A stretch of 23,452 nucleotides of DNA, from positions 1-23,452 of the forward strand of contig JAIRPA010000168.1 in the NCBI GenBank assembly GCA_031257235.1, written 5' to 3'. This document shows, piece after piece, positions 7,436 to 14,758 of this stretch. How positions within the stretch are numbered: position 1 is the first letter of the stretch; every line of letters begins with the position of its first letter. Below the pieces are notes generated by a model. It had not been told where the DNA came from. It made no database searches and saw nothing but the letters and a program-made list of their open reading frames with translations. Position numbers and translations under genes: made by a program. Origin of the DNA: Burkholderiales bacterium. GTDB lineage: Bacteria; Pseudomonadota; Gammaproteobacteria; Burkholderiales; Casimicrobiaceae.

Positions 7436-9150
7436 ATTTTTAAATGTTTTTGGATGAAATCTATAATTTGGTCAATCTTGACCGATTCGGGCGATTCTTC
7501 TCGGCGTGACCGGTATTCGACTTCGCCGTTTTTGAGCCCGCGCTCGCCCACCGTGATTCGATGCGGAATCCCGATTAACTCAAGATCGGCAAACATCACG
7601 CCGGGGCGTTCTCCGCGGTCATCCAGTAAAACCTCGACGCCGCGGTTTTTCAGGTCTTCATACAATTTGTGTGCCATTTCACGAACATTTTCGCTGCGGT
7701 CATAACCAATCGGCGCGATGGCCACCGTAAACGGCGCCATGGCGTCACTCCAGATGATTCCGCGCTCATCGTGATTTTGTTCGATGGCCGCCGCGACAAT
7801 GCGGGTGATGCCGATGCCGTAGCATCCCATTTCGATTACATGCGATTGTCCTTGGTCGTCGAGATAGGTTGCTCCCATGGCTGTCGCGTACACGTTGCCC
7901 AGCGCGAACACATGCCCGACTTCGATGCCGCGCAATAAATCCAGCGTTCCCTTGCCGTCGGGGGATAAATCACCCTTTTCGACGTTGCGGATGTCCACGA
8001 TCACATCGGGTTCGCGCGCGTCACGCGCAAAGTTCACGCCGGTTAAATGAAAGCCCTCTTCGTTGGCGCCACAGACAAAATCACTCATCACGGGCACCGA
8101 GCGATCCGCAATCAAAGGAATCGACATCGGCAAATCCACGGGACCCAAATACCCCGGCTTTGTCCCCAAGGCGTCGATGATTTCCGTGTCGCCGGCCCAC
8201 CGCCAATTTTTAAAAAGTTTGGAAAGTTTGACTTCGTTTAAGGTGTGGTCGCCGCGAATCAGGCACATCACCGGTTGTGATTTATCGTTTTGTTCGGCAA
8301 CGATCATCAAACATTTGACCATTTGCGATAAAGGCACGTTTAAAAACGCGGCAACGTCTTCACAAGAGGTTTTGCCGGGGGTGGCGACGCGCGTTTTTTC
8401 AAGCCTCGGCGCGGCGCGGGCGATCGTCGGTAAGACCGCTTCGGCAAGCTCGATATTGGCGGCGTAATCGGAGGCGGGACAATACGCAATCACGTCCTCG
8501 CCGGAATCGGCTAAAACCTGAAACTCGTGCGACGCCGTGCCGCCGATGGCGCCGTTGTCTGCCGCGACCGCGCGAAACTTTAACCCCAAGCGCGTGAAAA
8601 TCCGCGAGTAAGCGTCGTACATGGTCTGGTACGATTTTTTCATTCCTTCTTTGTCCAAATCAAAAGAATAGGCGTCTTTCATGATGAATTCACGCGCGCG
8701 CATCACGCCGAAACGCGGACGTATTTCATCGCGGAATTTAGTTTGAATTTGGTAGAGATTGACCGGCAATTGGCGATAACTGCGGATGTCTTTGCGCACG
8801 ATGTCGGTGATGACTTCCTCGTGCGTGGGACCAAACAAAAAGTCGCGGTCGTGGCGATCACGGATTTTTAAAAGCTGGGGTCCAAACTTATCCCAACGCC
8901 CTGTTTCCTGCCACAATTCGGCGGGGACGACATTGGGCATCAAAAGCTCTTGCGCGCCGGCGCGGTTCATTTCTTCGCGGACGACGGCTTCGACTTTGCG
9001 CAAAGTGATCAGGCCCAGCGGTAGCCAGTTATAAATACCCGACGAGGCTTTTTTGATCATCCCCGCGCGCAACATCAATTTCTGGCTCTCGATATCCGCT
9101 TCGGCGGGAGCCTCTTTTAACGTGTTTAAGAAAAATTGTGAAAGACGCAT
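7432..9150 (-). CDS. proS: Prolyl-tRNA synthetase, bacterial type with editing domain
   Basis: Class II synthetase that charges tRNA-Pro. Length 572 residues, as expected for the bacterial form. Motif 2 (FRDEIRPRFGVMRAREF, about residues 139-155) and motif 3 (GCYGIGITRIVAAA) are present. The middle section, with GAIGGTASHEF before it and FLNVPLSQMVKCLM within it, is the inserted YbaK-like editing domain that hydrolyses mischarged Ala-tRNA-Pro. The anticodon-binding domain follows (VAIAPIGYD ... LLDDRGERPGVMFADLELIG). Start at 9150 gives the standard N-terminus (MRLSQFFLNTLKEAP). Coupled to the following transglycosylase gene by ATGA. Confidence 0.97.
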   Translation of the reverse strand: MRLSQFFLNTLKEAPAEADIESQKLMLRAGMIKKASSGIYNWLPLGLITLRKVEAVVREEMNRAGAQELLMPNVVPAELWQETGRWDKFGPQLLKIRDRHDRDFLFGPTHEEVITDIVRKDIRSYRQLPVNLYQIQTKFRDEIRPRFGVMRAREFIMKDAYSFDLDKEGMKKSYQTMYDAYSRIFTRLGLKFRAVAADNGAIGGTASHEFQVLADSGEDVIAYCPASDYAANIELAEAVLPTIARAAPRLEKTRVATPGKTSCEDVAAFLNVPLSQMVKCLMIVAEQNDKSQPVMCLIRGDHTLNEVKLSKLFKNWRWAGDTEIIDALGTKPGYLGPVDLPMSIPLIADRSVPVMSDFVCGANEEGFHLTGVNFARDAREPDVIVDIRNVEKGDLSPDGKGTLDLLRGIEVGHVFALGNVYATAMGATYLDDQGQSHVIEMGCYGIGITRIVAAAIEQNHDERGIIWSDAMAPFTVAIAPIGYDRSENVREMAHKLYEDLKNRGVEVLLDDRGERPGVMFADLELIGIPHRITVGERGLKNGEVEYRSRREESPESVKIDQIIDFIQKHLKI

Positions 9151-9200
9151 GATGATGTCCGATAGAAAGCAAAAGCGGCATTTTACCGCAGGGTATCGGT

Positions 9201-9383
9201 ATCAGTAATCAGTAATCAGAGATCAGAGATCAGAGTGCCGTCATTCTGCGCGAAGCCTGCAACAGCAGGCGAGGTCGCAGAATCCACGCCGCCGTTCCAC
9301 CCAAAAAGTATCGGGCTTTGCCCGGACTTTTTTGCTAACTCCAACCGCCCAAAAGTAGGGTTTTACTTTTGGGCGAAGGGTTT
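9201..9383. repeat. Composite 3'-end repeat, copy 4
   Basis: This lies between the proS start and the recJ stop. Five exact 7-bp units (ATCAGTA twice, then ATCAGAG three times) run from 9201 to 9235. A palindrome GTCATTCTGCG to CGCAGAATCC follows (9240-9285), then a terminator-like hairpin (9303-9333), then an 11-bp-stem hairpin GCCCAAAAGTA / TACTTTTGGGC (9347-9374). A third box copy at 9385-9395 overlaps the recJ stop codon. The order is collinear with the copy at 6577-6821. Confidence 0.82.
9303..9333. terminator. Terminator hairpin after recJ
   Basis: AAAAAGTA, inner CGGGC-TTT-GCCCG, then ACTTTTTT; U-run in both directions. It sits 51 bases after the recJ stop. Confidence 0.65.
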
Positions 9384-11123
9384 CTACTTTTGGGCGTCAT
9401 CCCAGTCACTCAACACCAGCTGCACGGAGGAAGTCCCCATGTATTCGTTTAAATCCACACGAAACACCGCGCGGATTTTCGGGGGGAGCGGTGTGGCGTC
9501 CCCAAACAAAATCGCATTGAATTTTTTTCCGTTCAAGTCAAGCGTTAATTTGGAATGTTTTTCTTTGAGGATGCGTTGGGAAACCACGAGAAAACAATCG
9601 TCAAAAAGCGGCGCGGGAAAATGCTGTCCCCAGACCAAGTCACGCAATTCGCGCGCCAAATCGATCGTGATGGCATCAGGGGCAATCGCACCATCGGTTT
9701 CGGTGATGCTTAACAATTGTTCCGGGGTGATCAGCGTTTGAACCACCTCTTCAAAGAGCGCGGCAAACCGCGCAAAAGCAGAGGATTTGATCGTCAACCC
9801 GGCCGCCATGGCGTGTCCGCCGAATTTCTCAATCACCGAAGGATCGCGCTTGGCGACCCAATCGAGCGCGTCTCTTAAATGCACGCCATGAATCGACCTG
9901 CCGGAGCCGCGCAACACGGGATCATCGGCATCGGTGTTTTCGTCACTGCACCCAAACACAATCGTGGGTCGATTAAAGCGTTCCTTCAAGCGCGAGGCAA
10001 CAATGCCGATCACGCCGGTGTGCCATTCGGGTTCTGCCAACGCAAGAGTGTATTGCGTGTCCATCGGCGTGGTCATGCGGGCGACTTTTGCCAAAGCGTC
10101 GTCTTCAATGTTCGCCCCCACCGATTTTCGTTCTTGGTTGAGCCGATCAAGTTCTCCGGCAATTGTGCGGGTTTCGACCACGTCCTCCGCCATCAGACAC
10201 TTGACGCCCAAGCTCATGTCGGCAAGTCGTCCCGCGGCGTTTAATCGCGGCGCAATGGCAAAACCCAAATCAAACGTGCCGGCGTTCGCGGGAGAGCGGG
10301 ACGCCACGTCAAAAAGCGCCAAAACGCCTTTATTGACCTGACCTTTTCGGATCAGATTCAACCCGTAATCGACAAAAATTCGATTCACGTGATCCAACGC
10401 CACCACGTCGGCCACCGTGCCCAACGCCACCAAATCCAGCAAACGCGCAAGATTGGGCAACGCGCTTTCGGGAACATGGGCTTCCCGCAATTGCGCGCGC
10501 AGGGCAATCAACACGTAAAACATCACGGCAACGCCCGCCAAATTTTTGGACGGAAACGGACACCCTTTTTGATTGGGATTCACGATAAAAGGCGTGTCGG
10601 GAAGCGTTTCCGCCGGCAAATGATGATCAGTGATGATTAAGTCGATGCCGCGCGATTTTGCCTCTGCCGCGGCGGCCACCCCGGTCATGCCGTTATCGAC
10701 CGTCAACAAAATGTCGGGCGAAAACAACGAAACGGCTTCTTCCACGATCCCCGGCGAAATGCCGTAGCCGTGATGAAATCGGCTGGGCACGATAAAGTCA
10801 ACCGTCGCGCCCATCTCGCGCAGTCCGCGCAAAGCCACCGCGCAAGCCGTCGCGCCGTCCACGTCGTAATCGGCAACGACCACGATTTTCTCGTGACGCG
10901 TGATCGCAAGCGCCAAACGTTGGGCAGTCTCAACACAATTTTTGAGTTGCGAAAAATGCGGCAACGCCGATAAGGCGTAGCGCGTTTGTGCAATATCGGT
11001 GACGCCGCGCGAAGCGTACACGCGCGCCAAAATCGGCGACAATCCGGCGGACGTTAAGGCATCAACGGCGGCGGCAGGCACGAAGCGGCGCTTAATCTTT
11101 AACGGAGGTTTGGCAGGGTTCAT
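9384..11123 (-). CDS. recJ: Single-stranded-DNA-specific 5'-3' exonuclease RecJ
   Basis: RecJ degrades single-stranded DNA 5' to 3' in RecF-pathway recombination, mismatch and base-excision repair. From the ATG at 11123 it is 579 residues, matching E. coli (577). The DHH-family metal motifs are present: DYDVDGA (85-91), the VDNGMTG motif, and ITDHHLP with DHH at 166-168. The DHHA1 half follows with GSGRSIHGVHLRDAL and GGHAMAAGL, then the OB-like C-terminal domain. The start at 11123 overlaps the upstream methyltransferase stop as ATGA; an in-frame ATG at 11150 would reach 31 bases into that gene. The last codons GCCCAAAAGTAG are a copy of the box repeated downstream. Confidence 0.96.
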   Translation of the reverse strand: MNPAKPPLKIKRRFVPAAAVDALTSAGLSPILARVYASRGVTDIAQTRYALSALPHFSQLKNCVETAQRLALAITRHEKIVVVADYDVDGATACAVALRGLREMGATVDFIVPSRFHHGYGISPGIVEEAVSLFSPDILLTVDNGMTGVAAAAEAKSRGIDLIITDHHLPAETLPDTPFIVNPNQKGCPFPSKNLAGVAVMFYVLIALRAQLREAHVPESALPNLARLLDLVALGTVADVVALDHVNRIFVDYGLNLIRKGQVNKGVLALFDVASRSPANAGTFDLGFAIAPRLNAAGRLADMSLGVKCLMAEDVVETRTIAGELDRLNQERKSVGANIEDDALAKVARMTTPMDTQYTLALAEPEWHTGVIGIVASRLKERFNRPTIVFGCSDENTDADDPVLRGSGRSIHGVHLRDALDWVAKRDPSVIEKFGGHAMAAGLTIKSSAFARFAALFEEVVQTLITPEQLLSITETDGAIAPDAITIDLARELRDLVWGQHFPAPLFDDCFLVVSQRILKEKHSKLTLDLNGKKFNAILFGDATPLPPKIRAVFRVDLNEYMGTSSVQLVLSDWDDAQK

Positions 11124-11893
11124 CGGGTGAACGATCTTAATCGCACACATTCAAAAAGCACGATGGCGGCGGCAATGCCGACATTCAAGGACTCCATGCC
11201 GCCCGGCATCGGGATGGTCACGCGATGATCCGCCAATGACACCAGCGGCAAAGAAATGCCCGCCCCTTCATTGCCGACGATCACCCCCAAGGGCACATCC
11301 TCGGAAGCTATCAGCGGCGCGTGATAAAGCGGTGTTCCGCCTGAGGGCAATGCCGCGATCAGCGCGCCTTTTTGAGCGCGAAAGTGATGCGCAAACGCCA
11401 CAAGGTCAACCTCTTCGATGATGTTGAGTAAAAAATGCGCGCCCTGCGCGGCTCGCAAGGTTTTGGGAGACCACGCCGACACGCTTTTCTCGGAAAAAAT
11501 CACATCGGAACACCCTGCCGCCGCCGCCGTTCGCAAAATACTGCCCGCGTTGCCCGGGTCTTGCACGTCGTCTAACAACACACAAAAGTGACCGCGCCTT
11601 TCGGTGGAGATCGGCTCGTCAATCACGGCGACCATGCCGGCGGAAGTCGGCGCGTTTTTGGAAAACCATGCGTCGTCGGCAATCAAAAGATGTTGTCCAA
11701 ACTTTTTTGCCAAAGGATGCGCTTCATATTTTTGAGAAACCACCAACATCAACGGCGCGCCGCACTGTTGAGCGTAAAGCACCACCAGATGCTCGCCCTC
11801 CAGCACGGTTCGGCGGGATTGTTTTCTTTCGTGCGAAGAGCGCAACAAGTGCGCGGCTTCTTTTAATTGCGGATGAAGATGAGAGACAGGCAT
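11120..11893 (-). CDS. SpoU/TrmH-family RNA 2'-O-methyltransferase
   Basis: A SPOUT-class enzyme transferring methyl from SAM to a ribose 2'-OH of tRNA or rRNA. Length 257 residues. An N-terminal substrate-binding domain (about 1-95, with FLEGEHL-like RTVLEGEHLVV) is followed by the knot domain: motif 1 LLDDVQDPGNAGSILRTA (106-123), motif 2 VIVGNEGAGIS (about 204-214), motif 3 IPMPGGMESLNVG (227-239). The exact nucleotide target cannot be read from the sequence; the architecture is closer to the RlmB/TsnR-like group than to TrmL. It is translated into recJ by an ATGA overlap. Confidence 0.9.
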   Translation of the reverse strand: MPVSHLHPQLKEAAHLLRSSHERKQSRRTVLEGEHLVVLYAQQCGAPLMLVVSQKYEAHPLAKKFGQHLLIADDAWFSKNAPTSAGMVAVIDEPISTERRGHFCVLLDDVQDPGNAGSILRTAAAAGCSDVIFSEKSVSAWSPKTLRAAQGAHFLLNIIEEVDLVAFAHHFRAQKGALIAALPSGGTPLYHAPLIASEDVPLGVIVGNEGAGISLPLVSLADHRVTIPMPGGMESLNVGIAAAIVLFECVRLRSFTR

Positions 11894-11920
11894 GTCGGAA
11901 TCAATGATGGCTGATCGCCG

Positions 11921-12781
11921 TTACAGGGTCTCGGCATTTTTTTCGTACTTCCATTTACGGTGAATCCAAAGCCAATTTTCAGGACAAGCGCGGATTTCGC
12001 GCTCAAGTGCGGCAACATAAGCGGCAGTCACGGCGTGTTCGTCGTCTTTGCGGTAAGGCGGCTCGGCGATGAGCTCCATATAAATCGAATAGTAGCCGCG
12101 ACGGATGCGTCGTGTTCGCGGAAAATAAACGGGCGCTTGTAAAATCCGCGCGAGTCGATCGGTGCCGACGAAAAACGCCGTATCCTGATTTAAAAAGGTC
12201 GCCCAAAATTTGCTTTCGCGTTTTAAAGGGGTTTGATCGGCAACCAGCGCGTAAATGCGCGGCGCGGAACGACGGTTGGAGGCAACCTCTTCGGCAACTT
12301 TGGTGTGCGGAATGACCGCCGCGCCAAACCGTGTGCGCGATTCTCTCAAAAAACGGTCTGCGCCCTTCACGCGCTGCGGCTTGTACACCGCAAACACCTG
12401 CGAGGAAAACCACAACGAGCCGTAAACCGCCCATTCCCAATTACAAAAATGCGCGGTCATAAAAAGGGACGAGCGGTTCAGCGCGTAATTTTTATTGACC
12501 TCTTCGGGATTTTCGATCAAAACGCGATGGCGCATCTTTTCACCGTCCTGACGAACAGCCCAGATCACCTCGGCGGCAAGAATGGTTAGGTTTCGATAGT
12601 GTTGCCGCATGATGCGGTACCGCTCCGCTTCGCTTTTTTCGGGAAACGCGCGAGCCAAATTATCGGACGCAATGCCGCGCCGCCACCGAAGCAGATAAAA
12701 TGCGATCACGAAAATCAGATCACCGATGCCGTAAAGTACAAATAGCGGCAAAAACGACAACGCTTTTAAGAAGAAATACAT
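11921..12781 (-). CDS. LpxL/HtrB-like lysophospholipid or lipid A acyltransferase
   Basis: Member of the LABLAT acyltransferase family, which adds secondary acyl chains to lipid A at the inner membrane. 286 residues, with an N-terminal membrane anchor (about 1-32). The family catalytic pattern HX4E is seen as HFCNWE (His111, Glu116). Further family features are YKP, the ALVADQTP segment and the C-terminal ENWLWIHRKWK. Start ATG at 12781 has AAAGG upstream. Whether it is LpxL, LpxM or a phospholipid-directed relative is not decidable here. With eptA in the same window it points to lipid A remodelling, but the two are far apart and not in an operon. Confidence 0.88.
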   Translation of the reverse strand: MYFFLKALSFLPLFVLYGIGDLIFVIAFYLLRWRRGIASDNLARAFPEKSEAERYRIMRQHYRNLTILAAEVIWAVRQDGEKMRHRVLIENPEEVNKNYALNRSSLFMTAHFCNWEWAVYGSLWFSSQVFAVYKPQRVKGADRFLRESRTRFGAAVIPHTKVAEEVASNRRSAPRIYALVADQTPLKRESKFWATFLNQDTAFFVGTDRLARILQAPVYFPRTRRIRRGYYSIYMELIAEPPYRKDDEHAVTAAYVAALEREIRACPENWLWIHRKWKYEKNAETL

Positions 12782-12798
12782 CAGACACCTTTAGAAGA

Positions 12799-13614
12799 AT
12801 GGCACATCATACCGCCAACGCCTTATTTCCCAAAGAGGGAATCGCGCCGACTCGCCTCGTCATCCCCGAACATTCAAAGATTGCCCTCTTCTTGTTCGCG
12901 TTGAATCAACCGCCTCAAACGTACCCGCATTTTGCGGCATGGTTGACCGAACCGGAATGGCAGTCCGCCTTATTGTCGGCAGACAAAAGCCCCGCGCCGC
13001 GCGTGAAAAAAGCCTTGTCGCGTGCCATGTTGCGGTTTGCCTTGTCGGAAATCACCGGCGTTGCGCCGCGCGACTTTCAGTTTGCCTACGACGGGCAACG
13101 TCCGATTTTGACGCCATCTTTCGGCATCTTGGCAGATTTTAATCTGTCGCACAGCGGTGATTTTATGCTGGTGGGCGCGATTGTCGCCCCAAATCCCTTT
13201 TTTCGGATTGGCGTGGACATCGAGCTTTTATCGCTTTCGCGCAATGTCGAAAAATTACGCGCGCGTGAATTAACCGCCTCTGAAAATCAAACCTTAGATT
13301 TGTTGCCCACCCCCCAAAGAAAAGCGCGATTTTTGACGTATTGGGCGCTCAAAGAGGCGTTTGCCAAAGCCCACGGGGCGGGGTTTTCAAAGTTAGGCGG
13401 ATTTAAAACCATTGAAATGGATGTCCCCCTCCCAAGCGACGCGGGCGACTTTTCCCCTGCCTCGCTAAGTCTTTCCGGGAAAGAGCCTTTTGCGCGGGCG
13501 CTACCCGCCGGAGAACATCCGCGGGACTGGCGTTTTTTCCTGCCGCGCTTTCCGCCGGACACTCCGCAAACGATGATTGCGGCAGTAGGCGTCAGGGGAT
13601 TCGGCAAAAAGTGA
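12799..13614 (+). CDS. 4'-phosphopantetheinyl transferase, Sfp type
   Basis: Transfers phosphopantetheine from CoA to a serine of a carrier protein. 271 residues from the ATG at 12799. Family motifs: FNLSHSG (114-120), GVDIE with metal-binding Asp/Glu (138-142), and WALKEAFAKAHG (about 182-193). The frame is open further left to 12700, but that would run into the divergent acyltransferase gene, so 12799 is preferred; its ribosome site (AGAAGA) is too close to the start to be strong. Only 17 bases separate the two divergent starts, so promoters must lie within the neighbouring coding sequences. No polyketide or peptide synthetase is in the window, so the carrier partner is unknown; the fatty-acid carrier protein is possible. 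The stop codon lies inside a 3'-end repeat box. Confidence 0.9.
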   Translation: MAHHTANALFPKEGIAPTRLVIPEHSKIALFLFALNQPPQTYPHFAAWLTEPEWQSALLSADKSPAPRVKKALSRAMLRFALSEITGVAPRDFQFAYDGQRPILTPSFGILADFNLSHSGDFMLVGAIVAPNPFFRIGVDIELLSLSRNVEKLRARELTASENQTLDLLPTPQRKARFLTYWALKEAFAKAHGAGFSKLGGFKTIEMDVPLPSDAGDFSPASLSLSGKEPFARALPAGEHPRDWRFFLPRFPPDTPQTMIAAVGVRGFGKK

Positions 13615-13667
13615 AAACCTACACTCGACGCCAAAAAGTGGTACTTTTTGGCGGTTTGTAAATTTCC

Positions 13668-13699
13668 AAAAAAGGACAGGCAAAGCCTGATCCTTTTTT
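13668..13699 (+). terminator. Terminator hairpin after the phosphopantetheinyl transferase
   Basis: AAAAAAGGA, CAGGC-AAA-GCCTG, one unpaired A, TCCTTTTTT. On the complementary strand it has the same plan as the hairpins at 6728 and 9303 but different stem bases. It is preceded at 13629-13653 by an 11-bp perfect stem CGCCAAAAAGT. Confidence 0.65.
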
Positions 13700-13867
13700 G
13701 TAAAAACGGCGAAAAAACCGGATTGCGGGTCGGAGCCCGCAATGACGCCGCTTTACAGCGGCGTGTGGATTCTGCGACTTCGTTTGCTTCGCAAACTTCG
13801 CGCAGAATGACGAGCTCTGATCCCTGACCTCTGATTCCTGAAACGCAGAATCCACACCGCCTTTCCC

Positions 13868-13903
13868 GCAAAAAATCGTCGGGGTTTCCCCGCGATTTTT
13901 TGC
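13868..13903 (-). terminator. Terminator hairpin after rpiA
   Basis: GCAAAAAATCG pairs with CGATTTTTTGC around GGGG-TTT-CCCC with small internal mismatches. It lies 49 bases after the rpiA stop on the minus strand; the neighbouring hairpin at 13915-13942 has the same stem as the one after recJ. Confidence 0.65.
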
Positions 13904-13951
13904 AAACTATTACCGCCCAAAAGTAGGTTTTTACTTTTGGGCGCCCCCGAT

Positions 13952-14623
13952 TTACTTCTTGCCGATCACCCGTGTGGTCACGCCGGCGTCGCCGCCCAAC
14001 ACCACCACGTCCGCGCCGCGTCGCGCAAAAAGCCCGACCGTCACCACGCCCGCAATTTGGTTGATTTGCGTTTCCAAATCCACGGGATTGATGATGCTCA
14101 ACCCGTGAACGTCTAAGATCACATTGCCGTTATCGGTCGTCACCCCCGCCCGCCATTCGGGATGCCCGCCCAACTTGACCAGCTCACGCGCCACGTAGCT
14201 GCGCGCCATCGGAATCACTTCGACCGGAAGCGCGAACGCGCCCAATACGGAGACGAGCTTACTTTGATCGGCGATGCAGATAAATTTTTGTGCCACCGCC
14301 GCGATGATTTTCTCGCGCGTCAACGCCCCGCCGCCGCCTTTGATCATCGCGCCGTGTTCGGTGACTTCGTCCGCGCCGTCCACATAAACCGGCAGACGAT
14401 CCACGTTATTCAAGGATTCAACCTCGATACGATGTTGCTTTAAAAGTTTTGTGGTGCGCTCGGAGCTGGAAACCGCGCCTTTGATGAACCGGCTTTTCGT
14501 TGCCGCCAACGCCTCAATGAAAAACTCGACGGTGCTGCCGGTGCCCACGCCCAACCAGCTGTCCGGCTCAATGTAGGCAAGCGCGGCTTCTGCCGCCGCG
14601 CGTTTTTGGTCATTTTGCGTCAT
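13952..14623 (-). CDS. rpiA: Ribose-5-phosphate isomerase A
   Basis: Interconverts ribose 5-phosphate and ribulose 5-phosphate in the non-oxidative pentose phosphate pathway, in the cytoplasm. From the ATG at 14623 it is 223 residues, the normal size. Motifs: GVGTGST (25-31) binding phosphate, DGADEV (82-87) and KGGGGALTREK (95-105) with the catalytic acid and lysines. The start at 14623 is set by GGGGAG six bases upstream; an ATG at 14671 would add 16 residues without a ribosome site. The stop codon and last codons (GGCAAGAAGTAA) match a box of the 3'-end repeat. Confidence 0.96.
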   Translation of the reverse strand: MTQNDQKRAAAEAALAYIEPDSWLGVGTGSTVEFFIEALAATKSRFIKGAVSSSERTTKLLKQHRIEVESLNNVDRLPVYVDGADEVTEHGAMIKGGGGALTREKIIAAVAQKFICIADQSKLVSVLGAFALPVEVIPMARSYVARELVKLGGHPEWRAGVTTDNGNVILDVHGLSIINPVDLETQINQIAGVVTVGLFARRGADVVVLGGDAGVTTRVIGKK

Positions 14624-14717
14624 GGTGACTCCCCGTCGATTAAAAGCGATCATTGTAATCAATGTCGGCAATGAACGTGCGTTCCTCCGTGACGGTGTTT
14701 TAAGCCGGGCTTGGCGT

Positions 14718-14723
14718 TATAAT
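14718..14723 (+). promoter_or_regulatory. Candidate -10 box for the glycosyltransferase gene
   Basis: A perfect TATAAT lies in GTTATAATGCC, 35 bases before the ATG at 14759. The -35 region at 17 bp spacing (GTGTTT) is weak, so the promoter may be activated or use extended contacts. Confidence 0.4.
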
Positions 14724-14758
14724 GCCTACCCTCACTAACCCGCCGATAAAATGCCTTG

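Larger units (their letters stand above)
13615..13951. repeat. Composite 3'-end repeat, copies 5 and 6 head to head
   Basis: The entire 337-base gap between the convergent acpT-like and rpiA genes is two repeat copies, each oriented from its own gene end. From the left: box GGCAAAAAGT at the stop (13603-13612), hairpin (13629-13653), terminator-like hairpin (13668-13699), palindrome from GGATTGCGGG (13720) to CCCGCAATGACG (13747), a short CGCCGCT/AGCGGCG stem (13746-13763), palindrome from GGATTCTGCG (13767) to CGCAGAATGAC (13811), and 7-bp CTGA units (13815-13842). From the right: box at 13952-13963, hairpin (13915-13942), terminator hairpin (13868-13903), and a partial CGCAGAATCC at 13844-13853. 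Confidence 0.82.

Noticed and set aside
12700..12798. Upstream extension of the phosphopantetheinyl transferase by 33 residues
   Set aside because: The extension runs antisense through the start of the acyltransferase gene, is rich in Arg/Lys/Thr without family match, and the domain is complete from 12799.
4331..13842. CRISPR array from the 7-bp and palindromic repeats
   Set aside because: The repeats are scattered singly at gene ends without regular spacers, and no cas genes are seen.
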